A DNA stretch of 64,000 nt from Aotearoamyces nothofagi (lineage: Eukaryota > Ascomycota > Leotiomycetes > Leotiales > Tympanidaceae), in the NCBI GenBank assembly GCA_015345905.1, contig JADDTR010000021.1, positions 310,001-374,000 on the forward strand, in the 5' to 3' direction. Shown piece after piece: positions 43,445 to 53,834 of the stretch (position 1 is the first letter of the stretch; each line of letters starts with the position of its first letter). A program made the position numbers and the translations under genes. The notes under the pieces were generated by a model, which was not told the DNA's origin, did not search any database, and worked only from the letters and a program-made list of their open reading frames with translations.

Positions 43445-45055
43445 TCATCGCCGACCCCGTCCGGCTCCAGCACCTGGCGCACCGCCGCCCATCATCCCTC
43501 CCATTTGCTTCATCATAGCCTGCATATCCATTCCAGCTGGCATACCACCTCCCCCAAGCATCTTCATCAGAGATCCCATATCCGGCATTCCTCCGCCGCC
43601 ACCACCACCTTGACCCAAGCTAGCCATTTTCCTTTGCATGGCCGCTAACTTCTGCTGCTGGTTCCCGCCGCCCATCGCGCTTTGTGCCCTTTGCATGTTT
43701 TTCATGTTACCGCCCATCTTCTTTGCCATACCGGCCATCATATTGTGCTGAGTAAGTAGATCTTCCACCTCTCGAACACTAGTTCCGCTCCCATGTGCAA
43801 TACGCGTCATTCTGGTCGGCTGCTCAATGAACATTTTGCCATCTGAGTCAAGCTCTTTGACTGTCATGCTGTCGCAGATAAATATCATCCGTTTGAGCTT
43901 CATAGATCCCTCTTCATCATCCATGCCTTGCATCATGCCACTCATACCTGGAATCATGCCAGCCATTTTAGAGAGTGGACCCATCTTCAAGATATTGGAA
44001 AGCTGATCCCTGAGATCCCGTATTGTAAATACACCTTCAGCAATATGCTTCATGGTATCCTTCTGATCAAGCTTGAGTGACTGAACATGTTCAACAAGCC
44101 CTTGTACGTCTCCCATGCCGAGTAATTTTGAGACGAACTGTTGAGGCGCAAAGCGTTCAAGGTCCAACATGTGCTCACCTGTACCGATAAAGACAATAGG
44201 TGTATGTGTTGCAGCAACTGCAGAAATAGCACCTCCTCCACTAGCATGGCCATCGGTCTTCGTAATGATAATTGCACCAAAGTCTGCTGTCTCCTTAAAC
44301 GCCTTACTTTGAGCCTCGGCTTGTTGTCCAATACTGGCATCAAGAACCATTATAGTCTGGTCAGGCTTCACAGCCTGTTGAATATCCACCATTTCTTTGA
44401 ATAACGCATCTTCTTGTCGATGCCTTCCACTTGTATCCACAATGATAATCTCAAACCTCTCCTTCTTGAACTTGTCCACACCCTCCTTTGCCACTACTGC
44501 AGGATCGGTTTGCGTAAGAGATCCGTAGTATGGAATCTTAGCCTTCGTAGCATTTTGCTTCAGCTGGTCAAATGCACCGGCTCGAAAGGTATCAGCACAG
44601 ACAAGACATGCCTTAAATCCTCTTGATTGGTAATGTCTCGCTAGCTTTGTGCATGTTGTCGTCTTTCCCGCGCCCTGCAAACCAACAAACATAATAACAT
44701 TGGGCTTTCCTTTCTTCGGCTTGAACGGCTCCGAGTGGGGATCGACGAGTTTGACGAGCTCATCAAAAACGGCTTTTTGGATGAGTCGTTTTTTGTTAAC
44801 GCCCGGCGCGAGTTCTTTGAAGTTCACAGAGGTCTTGATCGACTTTCTGAGGTTCCCTACAAGTCGGACATTGACATCGGCTTCTAGAAGAGCGGCGCAG
44901 ATCTCCTTAATCATCCCATCGAATGCCTATCAATCATGTCAGTGTCCAGCTTGTCAAACTTGCCATGTGTCACGTACTTTTTCGTCGAGATTGCTAGATC
45001 GAGTCAAATCATTGACCGCGGCATTGATGCGCCGCCCTAAGTCTTGAAGAACCAT
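43445..45055 (-). CDS. SRP54: SRP54, signal recognition particle GTPase
   Basis: This binds signal sequences on the ribosome and docks with the SRP receptor at the ER. Exons 45055-44978 and 44926-43445 join in frame to 519 aa. The N domain is about residues 1-100. G1 ([11 protein letters not shown]) is at about 108-118, then [12 protein letters not shown]3 (DTSGRH) and G4 ([11 protein letters not shown]). The M domain is Met-rich with the MIPGMSGMM loop and the SMTVKELD and RIAHGSGTS motifs that bind SRP RNA. The C-terminus is a long Gly/Met-rich tail ending in basic GRGRR. The first exon is 26 codons, and the intron keeps [12 protein letters not shown] intact. All GTPase motifs are present. 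Confidence 0.97.
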
Positions 45056-45302
45056 GATTAATTATGAATGGTACCAAGCACTTTGCAGTGTCCGTCGTTA
45101 TGATCAGCCTTCGAAATCACAAGTTCACGATCGACGTTCAACAATTGTGGCACACCCCGCAGAGTGGGCTAGAATGCGGGAAATGGTTAGTCCTAGCGGG
45201 GCATAATTGATCCGTTTATCGTAAAAAAGTTCAGAATCACAGCCCAAGAAAATGTAGCCAGCGAAGTCTGTAGGAAATTTTCACGTTTACCACGCAGACA
45301 AA
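45056..45302. promoter_or_regulatory. Shared divergent promoter, SRP54 / RRP15
   Basis: The two start codons are 247 bp apart and face away from each other. Shared control is likely on spacing alone; no specific site was identified. Confidence 0.5.
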
Positions 45303-46178
45303 ATGGCAGGACAACTATCAAAAAAGCGCAAAGTCGAGGATGGTATGAAGGGGAGGGCACCGAAAAGAGTAGTAAAAAAATTCAAGAAGCAAACAGATTA
45401 TGACAGCGGTTCTGGTGATGGCTCCAGTGATGAAGAACAAGGTTCAAATTTCAACGCTGTCAATCTGCAGGATTCAGACGAGGACGAGAAATTAGGCGGA
45501 GGCGCCCATGAAGCAGCTCTTTCTGATGATGACGAACCGGCACTGGAAGACGCTGGATCAGACTCGGAGGTTACAGATGCTTCGAACACAGACTCGGACG
45601 ATGGGGATGATTCGGATACACAATCAAATCCTAACTTGATACGAAAGCGCAAGCGTAACGACCCTGAGGCATTCTCAACTTCTATGTCAAAGATTCTGGG
45701 GTCGAAACTATCCACAAGCAAAAGAAGCGATCCCGTCTTGTCCCGAAGTGTCACGGCATTACAAGCTTCTAAGGAGATCACCGACCAGGCATTAGAGAAG
45801 AAGGCGAAGAGCAAGCTACGGGAAGATAAGAAGGTGGCCATGGATAAGGGACGTGTAAAGGATGTGCTGGGTGCGTCTACTGCCTTCGATGCTGCTCATG
45901 GTCATGGGGAGGATGCTGCGGCGCCAAGCATGGCCGAGATTATGGAGCTTGAGAAGCGATTGAGAAAGACAGCACAAAGGGGTGTGGTCAGAATGTTCAA
46001 CGCTGTGAGGGCTGCACAAATCAAGGGCGAGGAGGCAGCAAAGGAAGCTAGAACTAAGGGGTTGGTGGGCCATGGAAGACGTGAGGAGAAGGTGAATGAG
46101 ATGAGCAAGAAAGGTTTCCTGGAACTGATTGCTGGCGGAGGTAGTGGGCTAAAAAGCGGAGGTGTTGGAGAGGCATGA
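45303..46178 (+). CDS. RRP15: RRP15, 60S pre-ribosome assembly factor
   Basis: This nucleolar protein is needed for processing of the 27S pre-rRNA and assembly of the early 60S particle. A single exon encodes 291 aa. The N-terminus is basic (KKRKVEDGMKGRAPKRVVKK), a likely nuclear/nucleolar signal. A long acidic Ser/Asp-rich region follows (about 35-115). The Rrp15 domain begins near FSTSMSKILGSKLSTSKRSD, then DPVLSRSVTALQASKE, KAKSKLREDKKVAMDKGRVK, and LEKRLRKTAQRGVVRMFNAV, ending NEMSKKGFLELIAGG. Order and spacing of these blocks match the family. The start is the first Met of the frame, next to a short promoter shared with SRP54. Confidence 0.94.
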   Translation: MAGQLSKKRKVEDGMKGRAPKRVVKKFKKQTDYDSGSGDGSSDEEQGSNFNAVNLQDSDEDEKLGGGAHEAALSDDDEPALEDAGSDSEVTDASNTDSDDGDDSDTQSNPNLIRKRKRNDPEAFSTSMSKILGSKLSTSKRSDPVLSRSVTALQASKEITDQALEKKAKSKLREDKKVAMDKGRVKDVLGASTAFDAAHGHGEDAAAPSMAEIMELEKRLRKTAQRGVVRMFNAVRAAQIKGEEAAKEARTKGLVGHGRREEKVNEMSKKGFLELIAGGGSGLKSGGVGEA

Positions 46179-46303
46179 GATTAACATTTCATGAATCTGT
46201 GGCGTAACATGGCGTTGGAAGTGGAATTTCCCCAGCTTTTGTAGCTTTGGTTTATTATACAATATATATACACATGACCGTTCCCAAGTTCATAACGCCA
46301 TTT

Positions 46304-47065
46304 TTAGTCCGATCTCTCGTTCTTACTGCTGAAATCGCTCGCTTGTAAATTCCTCGTCATTGAAGGCAGCCTCACTCGTAATCCATCTAGCTCTGGTGTC
46401 ATCTTAACCTGGCACCCCAATCTTGAAGTCTCTGTCAACCCAAACGCAAGATCCAGCATGTCATTCTCATCATCATCCGGCTCGCTCATCTTGTCGTACA
46501 TCCCATCGTCTTCGACTATAATATGGCATGTTGAGCACGCACATGAACCTCCGCAAGCACCTATTAATCAAAGTCAGTATCAATTTGCATTGTAAATGCG
46601 CGCGCGGGAATCCTTGCCTTCCATTTCTACATCGTGCTCCAGCGCGATATCGAGGAGGTTGTCGCCATTGGCAACTTCAAATGTATTCTCTTCACCATCC
46701 TTGTCGATGAAAGTTATGTGTAGCCTATACCTTGTGTTAGTCGTTGCCTTATAGCACTATTTTCAGAGTGCGACATACTCTTCTCCTGGCTTTGGTGGTT
46801 CCAGGTGATTATGCCATGCTATTGGTGAAATGGAAAAGTGCCGACGACTTTGCTGGTATAGAGTCTCTTTGATATAGCTAGAGCTTGTTCTCTCTGCCGC
46901 ATACCATCCTCGGTTGTGTTGTATGGCAGGAGCAGATCTACTTGTGCTTATGGAGTAGCCTTGTCTATGCGAAATGGGTGACTTCTTCGAGGCTTGGAGG
47001 TTGCATAGTTCGGGATTTCTAGCACATCTTGCGAAGCCCCTTGCTGTACTCCTAGCTACACTCAT
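46304..47065 (-). CDS. YAH1: YAH1, mitochondrial [2Fe-2S] ferredoxin (adrenodoxin type)
   Basis: This matrix ferredoxin supplies electrons for Fe-S cluster and heme A synthesis. Exons 47065-46779, 46724-46618 and 46560-46304 join in frame to 216 aa. Residues 1-85 are an Arg/Ser-rich presequence, longer than in yeast. The ferredoxin core begins [20 protein letters not shown]. Cluster ligands are Cys-x5-Cys-x2-Cys in [12 protein letters not shown], with the fourth Cys in LGCQV. The acidic redox-partner face is seen in [17 protein letters not shown]. Intron 2 has a GC donor (GCAAGG, 46617-46612), giving a rare GC-AG intron that is forced by the conserved EMEGACGG reading. An in-frame Met at 47236 would add 57 residues and overlap the UGO1 promoter; it is less likely. 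Confidence 0.94.
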
Positions 47066-47276
47066 ATTTCCAGAAGACGATATGTGATATTCTGGAGGTT
47101 GGGAGCGCAAGGCAGTCGTGGAAGAATTTGTTTGCGATATAAATTTATAGGCGAGACGTAATCGATACAGATAGCATATTAGAGGCTGCTCCGGGTAGCT
47201 TAAATTTCCAGGACCTTGCACGGATATCTCGAGCACTACTCCTTAAATTGCACATCTAATATAAACTATAACAGCG
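47066..47276. promoter_or_regulatory. Shared divergent promoter, YAH1 / UGO1
   Basis: Two nuclear genes for mitochondrial proteins are transcribed outward from this 211 bp stretch. Co-control is plausible but inferred from spacing only. Confidence 0.45.
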
Positions 47277-48843
47277 ATGTCGACCCCTCGTGAGGGCCCT
47301 AATCCACTGAGGCCGTACTATATACCTCCTTCTATTGGCCTACCTCCAGAAGTCGGGCATTCAACCACCTCCGGAGCTCATATATCTGGTGGCAAGAACG
47401 GCACAAGTTCATACGCGTCTTCAGCGCGCGATATCTTCTCGGATATTGACTATTCTGACTACGTGTCTGATGGCTCCCAGTCGACGTTAGAGACTATCAA
47501 AGAGCTGCTCGATCAAGCCCTGTACAAATATATTGGCGTCCTGCTTGCCCAGCCTTTCGAAAATGCAAAAACCATACTTCAGGTCAGGAGTCAAGAGGTT
47601 GGAGACGGAACAATACCCATTACAGTGACAGAGGATACACGAAAGCGATCTGCAGAATATAGAGATTCGATTTATGCCGATGTGAGTACCCATCTGGCCC
47701 TTGATGGCTGATTACATGCTAATCTTGACCAAGCAGTACCCTTCGGATGACTCTGACCCGGACGAGCCCGCATACTTTACATCTTCAGCTCCTTCATCCT
47801 CATCATATTCCCCCTCTCGATCGCGGCGGCGGCACGTTACCGATCGCTCCGGTTACGTTCTACCATCTTCGTCTTCTTCTCCATCTCCCCACCAATTAAT
47901 TCTCAAACGATCGGATTCAGTACTTGAAGTTATAGCCCAGTTGTGGTCGAAAGAGGGAGCATGGGGCGTATGGAAAGGATCGAATGCTACATTTGTGTAT
48001 AGCGTGTTATTCAAGACAGTTGAAACATGGTCACGAAGTCTGCTAGCTGCGATAGTCAATGTACCCGATCCCGGCTTGATATTAGGTCTTGGACTGCCTA
48101 CAGATGTGGTTGATTCGCAATATCCATGGACATCACTAGGAGTAGCAGTCGGAGCAGCAGCTCTCGCAGGCCTTCTACTAGCACCACTTGATATTGTTCG
48201 GACCAAGTATGCTCCTAAGCTATTACGTCTCCTATCATCCATGCTAACATCTACTAGGCTCATTGTCACCTCGACGCATGCTCAAAAGAGAGGAACCCTC
48301 CATGACACCAAACTGCTCCCGTCCTTTTTCTGCCCTCCATCGCTTTTCATTCCGACCATCTTCAACAGCATCATCCCACCTGCCATCACCCATGGGACTC
48401 CTCTCCTTCTTCGCTCCCGCTTTGGTATCGACCCTATCCTCACACCGGGAGCTTTCTCGTTCGCAACGTTTGTTTCGTCCACAGTCGAGCTATTTGTGAA
48501 GCTTCCAGTCGAGACAGTACTACGACGAGGGCAAGTATCAGTCCTGTCCTCGCCTGCGTATCTGCAAGAAAGCAAGACACTCGAGACGATCGTCGACGTG
48601 GGGCCATATCGCGGTATCGTCGGTACCATGTGGCTAATTGTCCGCGAAGAAGGCTCTTCTAGCCAAGAGGCCCCAGCTGTTACAGGCAATGCACGAGCCA
48701 AGAAGGTGCGAAAGCCTAGCGACAACAGAGGGCAGGGTGTTAAAGGACTCTGGCGCGGTTGGAGAGTGGGCATGTGGGGTTTGGTGGGTATTTGGGGAGC
48801 AGCAGCATTAGGCGGAGTTGGAGGAAGCGGTGGAGAGTTCTGA
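47277..48843 (+). CDS. UGO1: UGO1, mitochondrial outer-membrane fusion protein
   Basis: This modified mitochondrial-carrier protein links Fzo1 and Mgm1 in mitochondrial fusion. Exons 47277-47681, 47737-48206 and 48258-48843 join in frame to 486 aa. The N-terminus has the fungal block NPLRPYYIPPSIGLPPEVG and DIFSDIDYSDYVSDGS. The first carrier-like helix region is LLDQALYKYIGVLLAQPFEN with AKTILQVRSQ. Later carrier-type segments are WGVWKGSNATFVYSVLFKTV, APLDIVRTKLIV and KLPVETVLRRGQ. The last intron (51 nt) is a multiple of three and has no stop, so an unspliced form adds 17 residues inside the carrier signature; splicing restores PLDIVRTKLIV. A Ser-rich insert lies at about 150-200. Confidence 0.9.
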
Positions 48844-49368
48844 TACTACCTCCCTGATCATCTTTGTTGATATTGCATATTTCTATTCTTCAAATCACGT
48901 TTCAGCGATTGGCGCAAAGGATGAGGAGGGGTCCTACCGGATCTCCTATATATAGTGATACGAGACGCGAGACTGGCGTTGTCTGCCCATCATTGACGGA
49001 TGGTACACTCACCTCTAACCATAGATATATCCGGCGAATCCAGAAGTTTTGATAAATATGTCCTCATTGAATTATCATGTGTTAAGCGCGATGCAGACGC
49101 GAAGGTTCATGTTTAAAATATATTATAAGCATCACATATAGTATGCGTCTCTTTTGATTGATTTAAAAGCACCTGCCCCGGATGCTAAACCCAGGCCCAT
49201 GGTATAAGCAGTTGTACAAAGCCATGATATCCAAACCAATGCAAGTAGCTTCTTTCCATATACACCTCCACCACCATTAAGTAAAAACATCAAACCAAAC
49301 CCAATCTCATCATCACAACTCTGCCAAGCCCAGCCACTAGCCGGAGCTCGACGCGGGACCTACGAAAC
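48844..49368. other. Convergent spacer
   Basis: This lies between UGO1 and OPI1 stop codons. AT-rich; it contains only 3' flanks as far as can be seen. Confidence 0.55.
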
Positions 49369-51120
49369 CTAGGACTGAATTTCCATAGGTGTCGGCGAGG
49401 GTTTCTCGGAGATCTCCTCATTCTCCGTCTCCCCTCTGTTCTTCTTTCCTAGACGATCGCACCACTCCTCTGCGCTGACGATCGTGCCATCAAGCACCCC
49501 ACTGACCTGAGCCATCATATCCAAGCCCTCCTTTGCCAAGACTATGACTCTCCTGGCACCCTCCCTCGTTTCTCCATCCCCATCGACGGCGACGCCACTT
49601 TGACTCCTATCACTCGTGCTCGCCATCTTGAATCTCTGTGGGAGAGACGTAAGGTGTCTCCTAACTAGTAGTCTTGCGTTTTCTGGCAAAGCGCCTCCAG
49701 CATACTTAGACACCACGTCTACGACGTCCTTGAGTGTCTTCAAGACGTCCGCTTTCAACTCAACAATGCGAGTATTCAGAGTGGTGCGCTCGGCTTCACT
49801 TCGAACGACAAGGGGACCCGTTTGTTGGCCTTTGTCGCCGTTTGTCAATTGAGCTGGAGTTTGGGGTGCTGTATTGTCGTACTGCTCTAAGAGAGACTTT
49901 AAGGAGCTTATGACTTTGCCAATATGCTCGTTCGCCCAGCGTAGCCAGCTGAGGCAGTATTTCAGACTTCGCAATGATTCTTCACTCATGGCTATACTTA
50001 AGCCAGACGTACTTAGAATCAGTCGAGACTGCCATGTCGAGCCTTGATTTGCGGAATCTGAATCCTGAGTCGATACTAACGCTTGGCCTGAGCGCACTTC
50101 ATAGCTCGGGCTGCGATAATCGTCGTATGCCGGCAGACTCTCCGCGGTAGAGCTCTGACTCGCTCGTCGTTCCCGGTGTTGAAGCGGGGACTCCTGGCGA
50201 TGCACCACGTATGTATCCACTACTATGTCTGTGTCTTCGCCGACCCTTCGACGCTTATAATATCCATGATCACCATTCTCAAGGTCAGATGACCGGTTCT
50301 GGCTAGGTCTTCGACCGCCAAGGAACCATCTTACACCATCTTCTACACCTGTCACACGTCCAACTGATCCAACTGTGTTAACCACCGGTGTGAATCGTCT
50401 TTCCACGTACTCTGCGCTGGACTTGAAACGCGGACTGTAGTTTTTTGACGCCGAGTATGCAGATATTGAACCACCGATAGCGGTCCCAAGAAGTGGATGA
50501 GAGGTCGTAAGGAGTGACAGGAGTGGCTCTGGCTGTTGTGCTGCTTGTCGCTGTTGGAAGCCGAGCGGTGACGACGGCAATGATGTGTGGTTATGCGGGG
50601 GCGATTGAATAAAATCTGTGCCATGACAGCGTCAGTAAACTAACTACAGGAACGCGGGTTGTTGCAAGGACATACCAGCTCGAAGATCTCCGAGTGCTTC
50701 AGCAGCGATGCGCACGTCCGGGTCGTCCATAGAAAGCACACTGCCGCCACGACGCCCTCGACTGTCTGGGCTTGCAGCATCGATTTCCATGGTGCCTGGC
50801 GAATCCAAGCCTATTGTCGCGCTGGTGCCCGTAGGAGGCTGATAGTACACCGTCAGAGGGTTGGAAGACGGCCAGGGCAGGTACCTCTCTGCATGTCTCA
50901 TATGCGACTCCGGGAGCGTGGCAGGAAGAGGCGGCAGTACACGCTCATGATGTACCGGGTGCTCTGGCTGTACTGGCTGTACTGGTTGTACTGGCTGTAC
51001 TGGTTGTATCGGTGAGAGATCGGTGTCGGGTGCTGAGGGCAGAAGTATGGCGTGGGGATCATGGGCTTGCGCATAGGAGGGAGGCTGCTCCTCGGACGAT
51101 TGCATGTGACTGTCCTCCAT
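49369..51120 (-). CDS. OPI1: OPI1-like transcriptional repressor of phospholipid genes
   Basis: Opi1 represses inositol/choline-responsive genes in yeast and is held at the ER by phosphatidic acid; filamentous orthologues are poorly studied. Exons 51120-50676 and 50615-49369 join in frame to 563 aa. The conserved N-terminal block is SVLSMDDPDVRIAAEALGDL followed by RADFIQ across the intron. The next block is PLLSLLTTSHPLLGTAIGGS, then RFTPVVNTVGSVGRVTGVED and GVRWFLGGRRP. A helical C-terminal region (SLRSLKYCLSWLRWANEHIG) is also typical. Residues about 39-53 are a PVQ repeat (four to five copies). An FFAT motif was not recognised. A very long spacer lies upstream. Confidence 0.9.
50959..51008. 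repeat. 9-bp tandem repeat inside OPI1, encoding Pro-Val-Gln
   Basis: On the plus strand, about five copies of TGTACTGGC/TGTACTGGT occur in the first OPI1 exon. They add a PVQ run to the disordered N-terminus. The TGTACTG core resembles the word found in the non-coding spacers. Confidence 0.85.
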
Positions 51121-51796
51121 TGCGGGCTGCAGACTGTCGGAAACGGCAGAGGGAGGATGGGCAAGAGTCCGGTGGCTTCCGTGCGCTGGGCGTATACAGA
51201 GTGCTGTGCGCAGAGACGACCGCTGCTAATCGATACGGTGTATAGCTGAAGCCGCTGTGGTGCACTATGACGGTGTTTGTGTGGTCGTTTAAAGAGGCGG
51301 CACTCGTGATGCGGCGGGTGCTGGTACTACCACCGGCGAAACGAATGTGCTGGGGTTGCGCGCGGCGGCGTGATGCTTCGGTAGTGATACTATTGATACT
51401 ATCGATACACAGTAGACGAATGCCAGCAGGTCTAAGAAGGATAAGGTCGGGGTTGGAAAAGGACTGTATGGTATGGCATATATGCAGGCCAGTACAGGTA
51501 AGACAGAGATATTCTAGAATGCCGGGAGGGGATGGTAGGGCGCTGTACTTAAGCAGCAGAGCACCACGGGCGGTACGGTACAGACGGGCGGTCACTTGCG
51601 GTCACTCGCGGTCACTCGGGGTCACTTGCGGTCGCCCACGGTCACCTGTCTTGTCTCGTGTTTGCCGCTATCGGGCAGTGGGCGGGCGTCGAATCTGCAT
51701 TTGCACGTGCGTATCAGGTAGGAAGCACAGCCGCCCAGCAGCCGGAGGGCGGCCTCAGCGGGCGGCCTCAGCGTACGCAAGACCCTGAGATGCGCT

Positions 51797-51848
51797 GTGG
51801 GCCGTGGGCCGTGGGCCGTGGGCAGTGGGCAGTGGGCAGTGGGCAGTG
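51797..51848. repeat. GTGGGCC/GTGGGCA 7-bp tandem repeat
   Basis: Three GTGGGCC units are followed by four GTGGGCA units, a clean block switch that suggests stepwise expansion. Confidence 0.88.
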
Positions 51849-51943
51849 TGCGCTGTGCGTGTGCGTGTGGTACTGAATGGTACGGCATAGCGCAGCATAG
51901 CATCGTCCAGTACGTAAGAAGGCGCCGGCGCACGGAATGGTGG

Positions 51944-51993
51944 GTGCTGGGAGCGTGCTGGGAGCGTGCTGGGAGCGTGCTGGGAGCGTATGG
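51944..51993. repeat. GGGAGCGTGCT 11-bp tandem repeat
   Basis: Four nearly perfect 11-bp units occur in tandem, the last decaying to GGGAGCGTATG. Confidence 0.88.
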
Positions 51994-52271
51994 GGGACCT
52001 GCCGCGCTGCCCACCTCAGCGTGCTCAGGTACCCTACCCTGCACAGCCTCCGCGCCTGGAGAGCTTGCAGAGCTTGCAGAGCTTAGAACTTGCAGAACTT
52101 GCAGAAGCACATGCAAATTTATGCCCTTCTAGCCCCGTTCCGGCCTGCTTTCACGTGCAATCCCCGTCCCTCCTGGCACCTCCGGCCTTGGCCTCCGTTG
52201 CGGTTTCTCCGAGCGTCCCAGACAGGTTAATCCGGCGCTCCGAAGTTTCTGCTGGAGGCTGGAAGGGGCGC

Positions 52272-52325
52272 GCAGAGCGGGCAGAGCGGGCAGAACGGGC
52301 AGAGCGGGCAGAACGGGCAGAGCGG
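52272..52325. repeat. GCAGAGCGG 9-bp tandem repeat
   Basis: Six 9-bp units occur, two of them reading GCAGAACGG. Confidence 0.88.
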
Positions 52326-53834
52326 GGCGGCGAGGCGGCACACGACACGCGACACGCGACAGGCGAGAGAGAGCGGCGTTTGGCTTGTGACAGTGGCCCG
52401 ACTTTGCTCTGCGCGCTGGGTCTGCTGGGGGCCAGCCAGCACCAGCCAGCACCAGCCAGCGCCAGCTCACCCAATACACTACGGACTGCTCTGTAGCCCA
52501 CTGCAGCCCACTGCCGTCCACTGCCGTCCGCCCCTCCGCCACTCCGCCACTCCGCCGTGTGTCACGTCTCTACTATACTACAGTACTGTCTAAAGTCTTG
52601 ACTCGTGATTTGTGAGTTGTGACTCGTGACTCGTGGCTCGTGACTCTTAATAGATCTCTTGTATTCTCTTCTCTGGAAATCAGAACGAGTACGGCCACCA
52701 GGTGCTAACACTTGCGTTGACCCGGATATGATATCAGCTTTATTTACTATGTGCAGTTAACTACACAGTATGCCTAACTTCCATGCCAAGAACATTCCTA
52801 CGCGAAGCAACGCTGCCTATGCTGCATCACTGCATCACTGCATCACTGCCTGTGTAGCTGGGCCCTGGATTCTGTGAGGTGCTCGTGTACTGGAGACCAG
52901 CAAGAATTAAGGATATGAAATGTAACTTTGCGTTAGAGGCAGATATATCATCGTCGTATTCCCCTCCCCATCCCGCTGCCGATGAGCGACAGAAAATCCG
53001 CAGAGTGGTGGCAGAGTGACAGGACGACAGCCTGACAGCGCAGCCAGTAAGCTATCAGACTTTTGCTATATAATAGAGCCGTCGAATGGATGTTGGCTGT
53101 CGTCGTCCGAGGACTGGGCAGCTGGGCGGCTGCGGCTGCGGCTCAGCCAGTTCTTGATAGGGCCAAGGTCCTGCTGGCTCTATGTGTTTCAGAACAAATC
53201 ACAGACAGAATTGAGTAGGCGAGAATTTTCTGCCATTTCTGCAAAGTCTATCCATAATCTCACAGCAAACAAGTATACAGTCACATAGGCTATTCAAACG
53301 CCATCATCTCTATCTGAAAGGGGAGCCTAGAAGGCCAGGTCCACTCGTAATTTTGTATGGTCCCTCTGACGCCGCCCAAGCAACCTATTGCCAAAGCAAT
53401 GCTCGGCCAGCTCTTATGGTACCTTGGATATCAGTCTCCGCGCCTCGAAATCGCTAACTTCATCAATTGATCCCACTGTAGGCTACTGACAGAAAGCCAG
53501 GCCAATCGTGTTAAAATGTTGAGCTGCACTGTCTAATGGACGCGTGGAGAGGAAAAGAAGCGGAGGAGAAGCGAAAGAAATCTGATATATAGAGAAAAAG
53601 TCGGGCTAGGCCGCTTACAGAATCAAGCCTTAGGCTACCGTACCGTAGTTGCGCCTCTGAAGCTCATTATCAACAAGCGTGGGGTCAACGTGAACACTTC
53701 ACTGCCTTACTCCCTTTGCGCATTGTATTGAGCATTTGCAGATGGTGTTGGAGTGTCATTCTTGTTAAATCTGGCCCCCAGGCCCATCCAAGAACCTTCG
53801 CCGTTCTACTTCAGAGTCATCGCAAACCGCCAAC

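Larger units (their letters stand above)
51121..53834. other. 2.7 kb divergent repeat-rich spacer, OPI1 / AP-1 mu
   Basis: This is the region between two divergent starts. Repeats at 51596-51645 (GGTCACT-type 11-mers), 51797, 51944, 52056-52104 (GAGCTTGCA) and 52272 follow one another. Frames of up to 176 codons at 51266-52540 are translated repeats on both strands. From 52700 onward the DNA is AT-richer and featureless. No gene is supported. Confidence 0.6.

Noticed and set aside
51266-52540. Several frames of 110-176 codons on both strands
   Set aside because: They are translations of 7-, 9- and 11-bp repeats, overlap each other on both strands and lack start context or domains.
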